Of a stretch of 64,000 bases of DNA, positions 1-12,686 are shown piece after piece. Where the stretch lies: positions 4,021,501 through 4,085,500 of the forward strand of contig NC_083505.1 in the NCBI RefSeq assembly GCF_032362555.1, given 5' to 3'. A program made the position numbers and the translations under genes. The notes below the pieces were generated by a model that was not told where the DNA came from, did no database searches, and was given only the letters and a program-made list of their open reading frames with translations. Within the stretch, counting starts at the first letter, position 1, and every line of letters begins with the position of its first letter. This DNA is from Amyelois transitella. Its lineage: Eukaryota > Arthropoda > Insecta > Lepidoptera > Pyralidae.

Positions 1-2554
1 CACATCATTACGATTTGATACGCACTCGTCTCGTTAAATGTTACTTAAGTTTGCTTTGTCTCAATAGTTTTGAATCATTGTTAGTTGCTAAATTAATTTT
101 GGTTGTTCAAATTTTAACCTACAAGTACTGTCCGCGAACAATCAAAAGTAGAAAAAAACGTCTTCATCGTCACTTATCATCAGGTGAGATGGAAGACAAA
201 TGCCTAATCCAATATTGAATAAAAATATAATTATAATTATGTATATCTATAAATAAGAGGTCACCGTAAAAAAAGTTAGACTTTCGACACTATTTAAGTA
301 ATATTTAAATGCTTTCTTTAGTAAACTCGACATTTGAACCGCATAGATTAGAATGCAATTAGATCGATTTATGATACGAGAGAGAAAAAGTATTTTTTAC
401 TGGATTAAAAGCTAGATGCAAAGACCACTTTAACTTGACTGTGTAATTTATATACACACTTGTATGGCCACATTGAGTCTTCCTGATAACGGTTTAACCC
501 TGCTTTGACGTATTATTAACCCTGCCGGCGCATCAGACTTGCAGGCGCTTGTTACCCATAGTGACGGCGCAGTCCTTGTTAAACCCTTAAATAAGGTCAA
601 ACACCAATGCATGTCCAGTTACTGCTTTATATAATTGTAATACCGCTTCTTCCTCCTGGCATTACTTGCTGCTTATTATGATAAAAGTATAAAATATGAG
701 ACAAGTATGGGATGATTTGCAGCTAATGAAATAATTTTAGTGAAATGAAGTATATTTTCTTAACTCTGGAGAGGTTGTCAGGGATGTATTTTTGACCTCG
801 GATTCTAGATTGTGTCGGAGAGATATTTCTAAATCTAAATCTTTGGTAACACAAACAAAAGCAAAACAATTTATCAATGGACTGTATGCGTAATTACCGA
901 CTTAAACACCTCTTAAACGGTGTCGGTCAAACAGTACCATCCAATATTTGTCGTGTCTTGTCCCTCATTACAAGAAGTGCGCCCTAGAGGGGACATAAAA
1001 TAAAGAGCCGTCAATTTAAGTGACACGGAGGTATTTCTCCGGGAACGATCACGATGTGCAACCACATTTTCCACTTAGGACACCTTAAGGTAACCTTAAG
1101 GCGTTCGTCTGCGAATGATGAACACACGCGACGCTCTCTTGCCACTACTATTGGTTTGCGAACTTTTAAACAGAAAATAAATAAATTGAAAAAGGTAATT
1201 TTACAAATAAAAAAAAAATAAAAACAATAATTCTTATATGTGACGTAGACGCGTTGCTGAACAAAAGTTCTTATGATGCCAAACAAATATCACTTAAATA
1301 AAAAGCATTTAACAAAAAAATCTTCTTTATACCTAAGTATTGGGCACGTAAGTCGAACTCTACTCTAAACTCTACTCTATAGACGCTGGGAAGAATATTC
1401 AAAATTGCTACTGCGCTTCCCGGAAGAGTCAAGCTCTAGGGTCTACTTATAGTCGCGAGTGCTATAATTTCTTTTTGTCATCCAAATCTATAGACAACAG
1501 TGGTAGAGGCAAGTGACGTCAACCCGAGGCGTCGCATTTCTTAATATACCGATTACATACTGTCATTATCCAACATTACCGCTAATAGAGGCGGGGACAC
1601 ACGACCGAAATTATTTCACGCGGTAAACGACGGAAGATATGCGAGAATGTGAAAGTAGCGTTATTTTCGGACCTTGGTAATGGCTCGTGCGAAATGCGAT
1701 ATTGCATGCTGGGAATTATATTGATTTACTTACCTAACCTTACAACTAGGAATTAATTTATTTTTGTGACTGAATAATATGGTTCTTTGTAGGTTTAAAG
1801 CGGGAATATTTCATAACTTTAATTAATTAGTTGTTCGCCGCTACTTGTAAATATCTAAAAAAATAGTAAACCTATTTTAAAGCCCTACGAGTTTAAAAAT
1901 TTCATCAAAATCACACTTAAGGTTTAAAGTTACCGCGTTACATACATACAAAAATGTATCTCCGCCCCAAGTTCACGTTGCTCGTTCGGTTAATGAAAGA
2001 TTATGCAGTAAACGACAAAGCGTTTTGTAGATACCTATCACAACAACTCAGTAATTAATAAACTAAATTCTTCGAATTAACTTTATTCATTTCGTAACTA
2101 AAACCAATTCATGCAAAACTCAAACCCCGAAGTCCCGGTCCTAACCTCGCATGATTAATACCAATCAAATCTAAAATAAAGAGCCCGAAACCACATCCAT
2201 CTCATTAGTTCCCGAAGGTTCTATTAGACACGTCACATTAGCAGAAGGCCGCGGGCGGAAATCACGCGTCATATGGACCACATGTCGTGGGGATCGGGAC
2301 CTTTGGATAACGAAGGGACCGGCCATATACATATATGTTACCTAATATGTGTATAGTAGATGTAATGAATTTATATAGTTAGAAATACCTACTTAATAAC
2401 AATGCCAAGTCAAATTGTGTACAAAATATCTATAACACAAGTGTTAAACTAACTTTGGATCTGATAAAAAATAAATATTATTGTCATTGTGTTTTTTTCA
2501 TCAATGAATCCGTGTAACATTTAATTATTGACAGCCTTGTTCCGCATCAGTTTT
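1..2554. other. AT-rich non-coding stretch, no gene recognised
   Basis: No open frame here has a recognisable domain, and I see no splice-bounded exon with convincing coding character. A few short CpG-rich patches occur (around 530-590 and 2240-2330), but nothing ties them to a gene. It could hold introns or regulatory DNA of a gene outside the window. Confidence 0.6.
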
Positions 2555-2712
2555 GGGCTTGTATGTGACACAGTTGGTCCCGGATTCGAATCCCGGCCAA
2601 AGTATGATGAGAAATATAGTATCGTTGAGTTAATATCTCGAAATACAAATTTCGAACTAACAAACTAACTAAGCCTCGAAGGCTAACTCAATCTGTGTAA
2701 TTGGTCCAAAAA
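2555..2712 (+). mobile_element. tRNA-derived SINE fragment (family B)
   Basis: A B-box-like block (GGATTCGAATCCCGGCC) is followed by a body containing ATAGTATCGTTGAGTTA and ending near AACTCAATCTGTGTAATT, then an A-run. This order matches a tRNA-headed SINE common in Lepidoptera. A second, more decayed copy sits at 24903-25035 in a shutdown intron. The 5' part with the A box is not clear, so this copy is truncated or decayed. It is not a functional tRNA, because no cloverleaf can be drawn. Confidence 0.6.
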
Positions 2713-4860
2713 AAAACCATATTCGTATAAAAACGTATTCAATGATAATTTGTTGTAGATAACGGTGTTATGATTTATGTTTTATCAAGTTATGCCACAT
2801 TATCAACACCTTCCTACACATATGTTATAGGCAATCAGTCAAAGATACCGAATTCGCTTTGCCTGAGCCTTTTTGTCTCAGTCGTCGAAATAGCTCCGTC
2901 ACCCTTTTTTGTGGGTCACGTCAAATAATGTAAAAACAAAATGTAGCATTTAGCCACGGTTGTCCGCACGTTGGCTATTTATTTTTAGGCGTAATAAATT
3001 AGTATCGTGAATTTTGGTGGGAAATTAATTTTAAAGATTCATGATCTATGTTATTTATAACTTGTAACTATGTTATTTATTTATATTTTATTTGGTAAGG
3101 GACCAGAAATCGAATAAACCGCTTGTAAAATTTTTGGGTGTGAAGTAATATGAAGACATAGGTACTGTACTTACATGCTGAAAAGAGAAAATGTTTAATT
3201 TTCATGTGAGTTCTATTTTATTGTATTTTTTTAGCTATGATACATGTATGTGGATTATTGATATGAAGTACTTATGTTTTACTACACACTATTATAGCCA
3301 ATCTTACATTGTTCAGATTTCTATAGATTTAGTGGTGTTTTAAAGTTGAGAATCAAATGAAAATACTCTAGACCGCATGTATATGAGTAAGAGCAGTTAC
3401 TGCCAAAATCAGTGGCCGTTTCAGACGCGTGTTCCGCCGCAGGCGCCGACACGCAGCAAGCAACACGCCGCAGTTACCCTTAATGAAATACCTATCTATA
3501 TGGCTACAAACTTGTCTGTCTATCACACTTAATAAAATATGCAGAAAAGATGTGTCTACTTTTTTATTTTCCAGTCGATTCGCTATGAATTATTTGTTAA
3601 TCAAAAATATCTTTAAATTTATTTTTATTCACGTAGGTATTTTCAAGTTACGTTAACCGATTAAAGAAAAAAATCTTAGAATGAGACAACATAATGTTAG
3701 AAAATTTGTATTTACCTACGAATGAAAAGATCGAAGAAATTAAACCACTTATATTAAATACTCAGACAGATATCGTGAACATATGTCATTTAATTACATT
3801 TATTAATTGGTAGAAATATCCTTGGCCACTAGAGTTAACAACTTTTAAACCACTTCGCACATGTCGCGGGACCCTACACAAAGGGGGGTAAATTAAGGGG
3901 GCGTCGATTGAAACGCACCTTTAACTGCATGTAACGGAAGCTTAATATTTCTCAATGTTTTATACTGATAAGTAGGCCAGGCATACGACTCTTATGATAG
4001 CCTAGTTTGGACGACCATAACACTCGGTTCAGCAATAATGAATTGCTGACCATAATAATAAATTTAACCACCTTTGGAAGGATACATTGCGTGCTTACAT
4101 ACTGACAAACAAATCGCGCGTTAAATGAAATATGAAGACTTTAATTTTAATTCAGTTTCACTGTTTCGTTCGTAGCCGTAGTCACATAAAAAAAAAGTAT
4201 TTACATTTTCAAACTTATATTTTTAAATGTAAATACTTATGTGCAGCTCTACGAATAAATTTTGATAAGTCTAAATAACAAAATCTAAAATTTGGGAACT
4301 TGAATTGTCTTCTATACATATAATTCACTATCTATTCTATACATATTTATCAACAAAGTTCAAGAAAGGATGATAAATGATGAAAGATATTATGGATATT
4401 AAGGATGAAGATAGTATGTAATTACTAAATTTTTAAGTTTATGAGTCTTAGTGTTCTTTCAAAAACTACTCATAGTATTGACCTACAACGGTTTTGCCGA
4501 TTAAAAGTATTTAAAAAATTAAAGGAACGGTCAAAATACTCGATACGTACTTCTACATGAAATAAGTATTTTATAGACTTTTTATTACATATTTTTCCAA
4601 ACAAATTACATTTTGGAGAAAAGACACAATGTACCTATACAGAATGAGCAATTCCATGAAGAGAAGACTTGTAACTTCTTTTTTCAGCTACCGACGACCT
4701 GTCACGTGTCTATATTCCTGAATCTCAATCTACGTTCCTAAACGTGCCCTCCGATTCTTTGACTAGGACTCGGAATGTCTCTGACTACATCGTAAGCTAA
4801 AGAAATTATAATGTGTTATTTACTAAAATAAATGTTTAAAAATTCGTTTGATCTCATAGG
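2713..4860. other. Non-coding stretch with one hairpin
   Basis: I see no gene. The stretch contains a 14-bp perfect inverted repeat (4195-4208 with 4225-4238, 16-base spacer) and a CpG-rich patch at 3420-3480. The open frame from 3429 begins in that patch but has no recognisable domain. Confidence 0.5.
4195..4238. repeat. 14-bp perfect inverted repeat
   Basis: AAGTATTTACATTT at 4195-4208 is repeated in reverse complement at 4225-4238 with a 16-base spacer. The flanks extend the pairing (CACATA left, TATGTG right). It is AT-rich and probably a decayed miniature element or a chance hairpin. Confidence 0.6.
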
Positions 4861-4980
4861 GCGGTCGCGTGCTACTGCGAGGGCCGGGCCGACATATGGG
4901 CATGACCGCTGTCAGGTGTTCCCCAGGGCACCTGTCACTGACTGCCTGAAGACCACGGAGGCTCGGTAGCACGCTAAATG
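4861..4980. other. GC-rich island closed by inverted repeats (possible structured RNA or element)
   Basis: About 115 bp of high GC content stands out sharply in AT-rich surroundings. GCGTGCTAC at 4867-4875 pairs perfectly with GTAGCACGC at 4966-4974, enclosing an inner hairpin (CAGGTG 4913-4918 with CACCTG 4929-4934). I found no open frame of note and no match to a known RNA class from memory. A miniature element or a structured RNA are both possible. Confidence 0.4.
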
Positions 4981-7141
4981 CTTGTACGAGTCACGAATTG
5001 CATCGCTAGCAATAAAGAGATGAAATTCTAGTATAAGATGGTGTTTGTACTGGTGTAATTGTTTTCACATCATCTAAACCGAAAAAGAGGCTGTATGTAT
5101 GATTACTATAATGTATGTATAAAAAGAGGCTGTATATATGACACTAAAAATACCTAGTTTTTTAAAAACTTTACTAGTTATTTTTATAGCCTTTAAATAG
5201 TTTATCGGCCTCTGTGGTACAGAATAGTTAATCTTGCCTTGACCACTATGGCATAGATAACTAATTATTTCTGTTGGATGTCTATGGTTGTATTGCTTAA
5301 TGTAGTGTTGCTTAGAGGCTTTTTCTCTGTAATATTTCGATGTTTGAAACTGATAATTGAGATAAAAGATTTTAATTCTGATTGACTGTTAGAGAATGCT
5401 ACAAGCGTTAAGTTAACTTATTGTAGCTTTTAAGGCTTACTCATATTTGATTTAATAAAGAAAATTCGTCTAGTGTAGCTTTTAGGCTGCTGGTTGCGGT
5501 ATTCAGATGAGAGTTGCTTCGTGTAAAAGATTGACTTGCTCAATCCAAGATCTTGGTCAAAAAGTAACGTACCCCGGGCTGAAGTGGTGAGGTTGTAAAC
5601 ATGACTAATGCTAAGGAAAAGAATAAGTTAGTTTAAATTAATTATTAAATAAATCTTTCCAAGGAATGATTATTTTAGTACCTATACAACAAACTTTCAG
5701 ACATTTTAATGTGTCGATTCAACAAAGTTCTCTCCGTTCCAGCCACGACTTCGCCTTCAAGATAGCCGGTCTCGGATTCATGAGATTCAATTGTCGCTCG
5801 TACGAACGAATTCATTCGACAAAACTCATCTTGTCGCGACGGGTGACGGGTACGGACCCGCGATTAACTTTGTTTGGAAGTGACATGAAATAAAAAAAAG
5901 ACTACTAGCAAAAAAATCAGCAACATAAGTAATGTTCATATTATTTACATAATAACGTTTTTCGGGGCTACGTTATGGACTGGAATTAAATGGGAAAAAA
6001 CACAAGCTTTTTTAATAATTTATCGGTTTTTTGGAAAATACCTACTCTTCTTTATGGTCAAATGAACTTTTTTGATGAATTTTTTTTTTCATGTAATTGA
6101 CTGTAGTTATTGGATGTTTATCGTTCGTTATGATACCGTTAAATGTAGGTATACACGAAAACTAAGCTTAGAGAAAACTATTATGAATAAGAAAGATCTA
6201 TATTTGTAAACATTTCAAAATCTCAAAACTATTATTTATATTTACATACCACAGTGGCAGCAAGTACCAGTTTATACAAATGTCGACGAGAGAGGTCGCA
6301 TACCTAGGTCACATACCTAGCATACCTGTAAACTTTCTATAGAACTATTTCATCGTAAGCGTTTTCGAAACACTATCGCATTGCGTCGATGTAGTGCCCT
6401 CGACCACGTGTGAGGATCAGCAGTACATCGGTAAGTGTTGCATTTCACAGAAGTGCACTTTGCTACTATAGGTACAACAATTTCTCTATAACACATAAAG
6501 TTCACATTTTGTGAAATTAATCGAGGGGTGTCTTAATGTATGTAAAGTCGGTGCAATGTTGTATGTTGTTCATCGTAACTTATTTTATAACATGTGGATT
6601 AGACAGGGCAAGATTCGAAAGCCACGTTTAACTAGACGGCTAAATAATAGAATTGAGATTATGTAAGATATGTATTAAGAAATAAATGTCTGCCTCTGTT
6701 CTATCTAGGTAGCAAATCGAAATAAATCTAACTTAATATTTCGAGGTAATAGGTGAGACTATGGATTCAAAACTGAATAGGCTAATAGGACAGAAATGTC
6801 AGAATACTTGGAACACGCAATAATGGGAGACAGAACAATTTTTTTCTTACAACAACATTTTATATTAAGTACTCGATTTTAATTTCATGGCCAATCAGTA
6901 CCTATGTTTATAGTAAGGCCAATGTCACTTACTTACACTTACGTCAATGTTGGTACCTAACTTACACTTATTAATTACCTAATGTTCTAATGGCTTCTCC
7001 ATATCTCATCCAGCATCTATACATCACAGCTGGGACGTCGTCGACGCGTGCCCGGAAGCGTCACGGCCGCGTGAAGACCGGAAATGGACAGGATGACCGG
7101 ATCCTATCTCGGCCGCTGCCTACCTGCCGCCATGTTGTGAC
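4981..7141. other. Non-coding stretch, nothing recognised
   Basis: I see no supported gene or element. A short direct duplication (AAAAGAGGCTGTAT near 5084 and 5119) and several AT-rich runs are present. The open frame 5666-5893 has no domain I recognise and is probably chance. Confidence 0.5.
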
Positions 7142-7447
7142 GTCACCGGCCTCGCGCATCGCAATCTGATTGTGTTATACCGAATTGTTGCAATGTTCAT
7201 TGTTGTTTTTGAGATCACTTCTAGGTTTATACTAATAATTTTGTTGGGGATCTTTTAGCTTGGTCAATCTACGCATTCGATGCTACATAAATTCCCAACA
7301 AGCTTAAGATAAGCGAAATTATTTAAGCTTGATTAAAAATATTTCCTCAAATTCAACATCATAGTTTAAGGCACCGGCCTCGCGCATTGCAATTGATTGG
7401 GATTTGTTGCAATGTTGCTTTTGAGATCACTTCTAGATTTGTACGTA
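7142..7447. repeat. Diverged direct duplication of about 80 bp
   Basis: The segment 7142-7236 (starting CACCGGCCTCGCGCAT and ending in GAGATCACTTCTAG plus a few bases) recurs at 7373-7447 with small internal deletions. The copies are about 140 bp apart. The first copy sits at the edge of a CpG-rich patch (7020-7160). The function is unknown. Confidence 0.65.
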
Positions 7448-7517
7448 TATTATTTGAGGCATATGTATATGTAACCTATGTATATGTCTTTATCCCTTTC
7501 GGCAAGCCAACACTCAC

Positions 7518-7545
7518 TATAAAAGGCGCGAAGGCTACATTCAGC
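7518..7545 (+). promoter_or_regulatory. Possible TATA/initiator core promoter, orphan
   Basis: TATAAAAGG at 7518-7526 is followed about 25 bases downstream by TTCAGC, close to the arthropod initiator. Spacing suits an RNA polymerase II core promoter. No gene downstream is recognisable, so this may be chance or the promoter of an unseen non-coding transcript. Confidence 0.2.
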
Positions 7546-8049
7546 GGATTATTTTTATTATTTATGTAATCATGTACGTATTTTTGCTTGCTCTTGCTCT
7601 TTGCTTGGCTCACCTCAGATAACTATTATAAACATTTTAAGTGTCATAGCTATATCTGACTAAATTGTTATGTACGACTTACGTACCCTTAAACTGAAAG
7701 TTCTCTAGTTTTTGCTTGTAGCGTATTATATACAAGGTGATACACAGAGTATATACCCAAGTTTGCAGAAGCTAGAACATCAGCAGTTATCATTGCGAGA
7801 GCATATAATTGTTGGCAATTTCGCTTCTCCATTCAGCCGTGAATGCCAACCATTAGGCTCGGCTCTCGACGCGCCCTCGTCAGCTAATAAGTGCATTTCA
7901 CTTTACAGGACTTCTTAGTGCCGTTTTTAATGCTCACTATTTTAGGGTTCAGCACAGCAAAACTTCTTATAGGTACGGTCACGTTCATAATTGCAGTCAT
8001 AGTTCGCAAAACTTTATAGCTTGCACCGCTGCTACCACTCACACATTCA

Positions 8050-8712
8050 CACAAATAACGCAATAAACAACAAGCGGTGAAACGTTGGGTAACGCGCCAT
8101 CAAGAAGAGGGTAGTGTAAAAAGTCGACCGCGCAGCGACCGTCGTCCGCTAATAATCAACACAGCGACAGCCACACAGCGGAGATCCATGGTGGAACAGT
8201 ACGAAAATAATGGCTTCATACCGACCAGAATATTTGCGGAACAGTTCGACACATCAGTGGTTACTGTTCGTCGAGTTTGCATCGTGAGGGACTACACCAC
8301 AGACAGCCAGCAAGAAAGCCGTATTTATCCGAAATAAATAAGCAAAGACGTTTAGAATTTGCTGAGCAGTATTTGGATTTTGCCTGGAAAGAAGCGATAT
8401 TTACGGACGAAAAGTTCGTTTATGTCATCACTACACGGTAGACTTCATTTATGGCGAAGAAATGCAACTCGGTATGAAGAAAAAAATATTGTGCCAAATA
8501 TGGAGTCTGGACACATATCTGTAAATATGTGGGGCTGGATGAGTGCTGCTGGACCTGGGGAACAGGTGTGGATAGCAGGACGCGCTATAGCTGCTCATTA
8601 TGTGCAAGTGCTGGAAGAAACCATGTTACCAACTGTGCGGTATATTTATCCGATTGATGATATGCCAACAATATCATTTGTGCCCTGTGCATCGAGTCCA
8701 TATAGTGTGTGA
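8050..8712 (+). mobile_element. Decayed Tc1/mariner-like transposase remnant
   Basis: Two adjacent blocks match different parts of a Tc1-like transposase. The first (8077-8337) reads as the helix-turn-helix DNA-binding region (KRWVTRHQEEGSVKSRPRSD, then TSVVTVRRV). The second (about 8348-8712) covers the catalytic core, with FTDEKFVYV, LHLWRRNATRYE, a GHISVNMWGWMSAAGPGE block and an ETMLPTVRYIYP block. The frame changes twice: once between the DNA-binding and catalytic blocks, and once just after FTDEKF, where a stop also falls. The C-terminal part after the second block is missing. No terminal inverted repeats were found by eye. It is an inactive DNA-transposon copy; the family within Tc1/mariner is not settled. 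Confidence 0.8.
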
Positions 8713-9970
8713 AAGGTTCTGCCAGTTTATATTAAAACTACTAATTACTTAGATAGTATTTAAGGACAGCTTCAATATCTTTTCTTTATGAAAACGAATA
8801 ATTAAGCTGTAACCTTAATAACAGGAGATAAGTAGATGATACAATTAGTGTAATATGCTGTATGTATAGCTTTATATAATCATCAATATGTAAACAAAAC
8901 TATAGGTAAACTGTTTCAATAAAATTTACTAATTTTAATTATTGAATGTTTTATTTTCTCCCTCTTGTTTAATATTTCTTGCTGATTTCCGTGTTTGAAG
9001 ACAACTTTCCGTGTTTGTAATTCTTAGATATCAGTTAGTTAGTCAGTCAGTTACTTAGTTCAAATGGCACCTTGAAACATTAAAAATTGTCAGTAACACA
9101 ATTTTTTTTTTAATAGGAAAAAAAATTCCTTGAATAACTTCGAAATCCAAGTAACGCTAGTAACTAGAACAAGCGAGTGTGAGCAAGCGAGATTATCTAA
9201 TATATCTTAGATCTCACTTGCTCACACAAGTAATAAAATTGCTACCCTATAACTTTCAAAGGAACCACTACCTACGTTAGGGTCGTGTGCAGATAAACTT
9301 TCAACCTTATTGAAATGTCATAAGTCTGGCAGTCGCAGGCTTCCATCTATAGGCAAATCTTATGCAAATAATGAGAGACGACGATATCTCGATCGACAAT
9401 TATCGGGCCCAGTTCGGCCATCGTTGATTACCGTCTCTTTCTGTTTTGTTATGTTATATGTCATAGAATAATAAACTGTTTTTCTTAGTAATCATTGGTT
9501 TTAAAGACCGTATTCATTTGATGAAATATTTATTCTTTTTAAATATGCATGTGTGTGTGTATCTATTGGAACCACAGTGCACGCTATTTTAACCCGTAAG
9601 AATTTTAAAACTATGACTGCAGATATGAACGCGATCGTACATTCAACTTCATACTACTTCACTACAGAGGTCGAAACTCTAGTCTATACATGTGTGTACA
9701 CTATGTAAGTAGTTAGGTGTGTATGTTACACTCGACGCACCCTGTAGAAGGTTGACTGGCAGAGATGGCTTTTGACATTGAGTTTACTTGTCGGAGCTTT
9801 AAGTTACAAGAAAGTTTTAAACCAAAATTTATAAAATCGACGAAATATTCTTCGCTTCGCTCTTGTCGGGGCACTCCTGTGCCTCCAGAAAAATAACACT
9901 GCTCTTGACTAAAAATAAATCTAAAAATAAATAATAATCTAAAATAGTATGAATATTTTTTTCAAAACAT
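8713..9970. other. Non-coding stretch with a long hairpin
   Basis: I see no gene here. The only clear structure is the inverted repeat at 9177-9227, reported separately. Confidence 0.5.
9177..9227. repeat. 16-bp inverted repeat hairpin
   Basis: GTGTGAGCAAGCGAGA at 9177-9192 pairs with TCTCACTTGCTCACAC at 9212-9227 with one mismatch and a 19-base spacer that can itself fold partly. It may be the core of a miniature inverted-repeat element. Confidence 0.65.
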
Positions 9971-10205
9971 GTGCCGTGTGATTTCCGGCACTATAGAATA
10001 GAACCACTTCATATCTTACGCATGTCTTAAAAGGCGACTAAGGGATAGATCCCAAGCTTATAAACTTGGGATTACTCTTGTAGGCGATGGGCTAGCAACC
10101 TGTCACTATTTGAATCTCAATTCCATCATTAGGCCAAGTCTTTTTGAAGACTTTTGGATCTGTCTATCCGGCCAACGATATAGACATGACTATATGTATG
10201 TATGT
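9971..10205 (+). mobile_element. SINE family A copy, near full length
   Basis: It begins GTGCCGTGTG, contains the AAAAGGCGACTAAGGGATAG and GGCGATGGGCTAGCAACCTG blocks, and ends in TATGTATGTATG. These blocks recur across the window in the same order. Several mismatches to the consensus show moderate age. Confidence 0.85.
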
Positions 10206-10799
10206 TGATAAAACATATTGTAAGATACTATTTCTATAAAATCAACTATCTGAAGTTGAAGTTGAATTTATCGCTGGTCACATTATACGGTATAAGGTAG
10301 TTATAGGTTTCTTTCACAGATCTCATAGTACACAGTTGAACCAAGACAGAAATCGCAACTTGCGCTTGGCATATCTTTAAAAATGGCGACTGTGCCATTT
10401 TACTGTCAAGTGAACATTGTGATAGCAATGGTTTAATTGTCGCTATTACGTAATTCACTTAATTTTTAATTGCACATTAATTAATTAAGCACTGCTTTAT
10501 TTTTAAATGCTCTTTCAATCTTCAATTAAACGGAAAAATTACATTTATTACAGTCTCATAATATAACCTACTATAATAAAAAATCGATAGATACGAATAG
10601 CCATTCTTATTCGCACGTCCACGCCTTATATTGTAACATTTTTATGGCTCAACCGCGGAACCAATGTTGATAAAGTTTTGTATAAGTATAGTTAATTATC
10701 TGGTCAAACATAGGTATAATATATGGACTTTCCTTCAGGAACGAAATAAATTGAATTAAGATATTTAACCGGGCAGATCTCCAGGCAAAACCTATATAC

Positions 10800-10900
10800 C
10801 GTACTAATATTATAAATGCGAAAGATAAGTTTATTTGTTAGTTAGTTTTCTGTTTACGAACTATTGCGTACCTACATATAATCAAGAGTCTGGAGAAGGA
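10800..10900 (+). mobile_element. Possible Helitron 5'-end fragment
   Basis: TACTAATATTATAAATGCG at about 10803 resembles the 5' start of the Helitron at 22097 (TATACTAATATTATAAAG). The rest does not match closely, and no 3' end was found nearby. Confidence 0.3.
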
Positions 10901-10994
10901 CATAGGGTACTTTCACCCCGATAAAAACTACTTTCCGTGGAATTTGCGAAGAACCTGCATTATTTTGTAGGTGGCGCTAAATTCGTTGCTTTTT

Positions 10995-11186
10995 GTACAT
11001 ACATACATACATATTATCACGTCTATATCCCTTGTGGGGTAGACAGAGCCAATACTCTTAAAAAGACTGATATGCCACGCTCAGCTGTTTGGCTTAACTA
11101 TAGAATTGAGATTCAAATAGTGACAAGTTGCTAGCCCATTGCATATAAATAGAATCGCAAGTTTACAACCCTATCCCATAATAGCC
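10995..11186 (-). mobile_element. SINE family A copy, truncated
   Basis: It reads in reverse: CATACATACATAC tail, CACGTCTATATCCC, GGGGTAGACAGAGCC, then GTTGCTAGCCCAT. It stops at the CCTATCCC block, so the SINE's 5' third is missing. Confidence 0.85.
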
Positions 11187-11925
11187 AGTAAGTACTTATA
11201 TACCTAAGACGGATTAATGGATGGCCTTCGAGGCGGTCGCTCTGATGAATCGTGCCTCCGCCCAACGGTCTGCGGTTTTCAGGCTTTTCTCAGCGGATGC
11301 CAGCTGGCGCACGGCTCCGATAATATTTACCGTAAAACACAGCAAATTACTGTAATAAACCTTCATATTACTAGGGTACCTACATGTTACTTCGGGTAAT
11401 TATAGTACAAAGTCTGCTCGGGATATCGACGTATGGCCTCCATTGGGTCTGTTGGCATTTGTGATTGTGCTAGTTATAAAAATATACCTAGTAGTTAATA
11501 CTTACCCTTTAGCAATATTTACAATATTTTGCGATATTTTACAGATTATATCAAACACAGCAACATTTAAGTGAAACACTGTGATTTAATCTAAAACAAA
11601 CCTGTACATATTGTGAAGGAAATAAACATTTTAGATATTATTTTATTTTAAACAATGAAACCAGAAATTATAAAAATTGGGAAAAAGTTCAAATTAATTT
11701 GTTATATTTATTTTTGTATATTTATGTAGTATTTAGTAGTATTTGTTAGGTAAATAAAATTTAATTTAATAAGGTGATACTAACACATATATTTCTTTGT
11801 TTCAGGAACTGTAGCATGATGCTTAATGACAAGCGAAAAGCCTCAAACCGTTTGGAAAAATAATGCATTAAATTTATGTGTCAATAAATTGTATGAAAAT
11901 ATTATTGTTTTTGATTTATCGTACA
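11187..11925. other. Non-coding stretch, nothing recognised
   Basis: A GC-richer patch lies at 11215-11320 with a 60-codon open frame, but it shows no domain and no convincing splice context. The rest is AT-rich. Confidence 0.4.
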
Positions 11926-12060
11926 CTAGAGGACACCCGCAGCTCCGCTCACGTAACTAAAACCACTATAATTTGCGTTCCCATGGAAATTTCGGGAAAA
12001 CCTCTCTTAGTGCACCACTAGACCACATGAAAAACTTACACGCCAAAGTTCAAGTGTGCG
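11926..12060 (-). mobile_element. Helitron 3'-end fragment (family 2)
   Basis: On the minus strand the fragment ends GAGCGGAGCTGCGGGTGTCC then TCTAG followed by T, the CTAG|T terminus typical of lepidopteran Helitrons. Upstream it shares CTTGAACTTTGGCGTGTAAG and GTGGTGCACTAAGAGAGG with a second copy at 54955-55080. Only the 3' portion is visible. Confidence 0.6.
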
Positions 12061-12686
12061 TAGATATGTCAGTCACTTTCTTCTTTTATATATTTAGATT
12101 AAGATAGAGAATGTGTTGTACGGTCCCTGTGAATGTCGTAATAGGCTTACCTAACTTGAATATAAAGAAAATGCTTCCTTGATCTATAACTTATCCTGTT
12201 GATGGGCCTAAATCTTGCTCCCTTCATGAACTTTTGATCAGTTATTGTACTTAATTACTTAAACGACGGCTATGAAATTGAATTAGCGAACATTATATTA
12301 GAACAATATGTTAACACACCTTACACATATTTTCTGAGAAATGCCAATTACCTTTAAACATTGCAAAACGTGATGAAACTTTTGACCAAAATTACATTAT
12401 GCACACCGCTTTGTTTCTTTGCAAACTTTGTAAGAAATCAGTTTCAGTCATTGCTAATTTCCCAATTACAAAAATCTTTTGTTGCCGCTTCTTTTATGTA
12501 GATACTCCAATTTTAAGATTTCAATAAGTATCCTTACAATGGTCCAGTCGGAGTAAGTCACGACTCGGCGTCCTGAGGGCATCCACCTGGGCACCACACG
12601 TGAAAATATGAAAATATTTTAATAATTTACTGTCATTACTATACAATGCCGGTGCTTGATGTCAAAAGAATACCGCCATAGTTAAC

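Noticed and set aside
2555-2640. A tRNA gene suggested by the GGATTCGAATCCCGGCC block
   Set aside because: No acceptor stem, anticodon arm or A box can be placed, and the surrounding sequence matches a SINE body.
5666-5893. A 75-codon frame in a CpG-richer patch
   Set aside because: No recognisable domain, no splice sites in consistent phase and no neighbouring exon.
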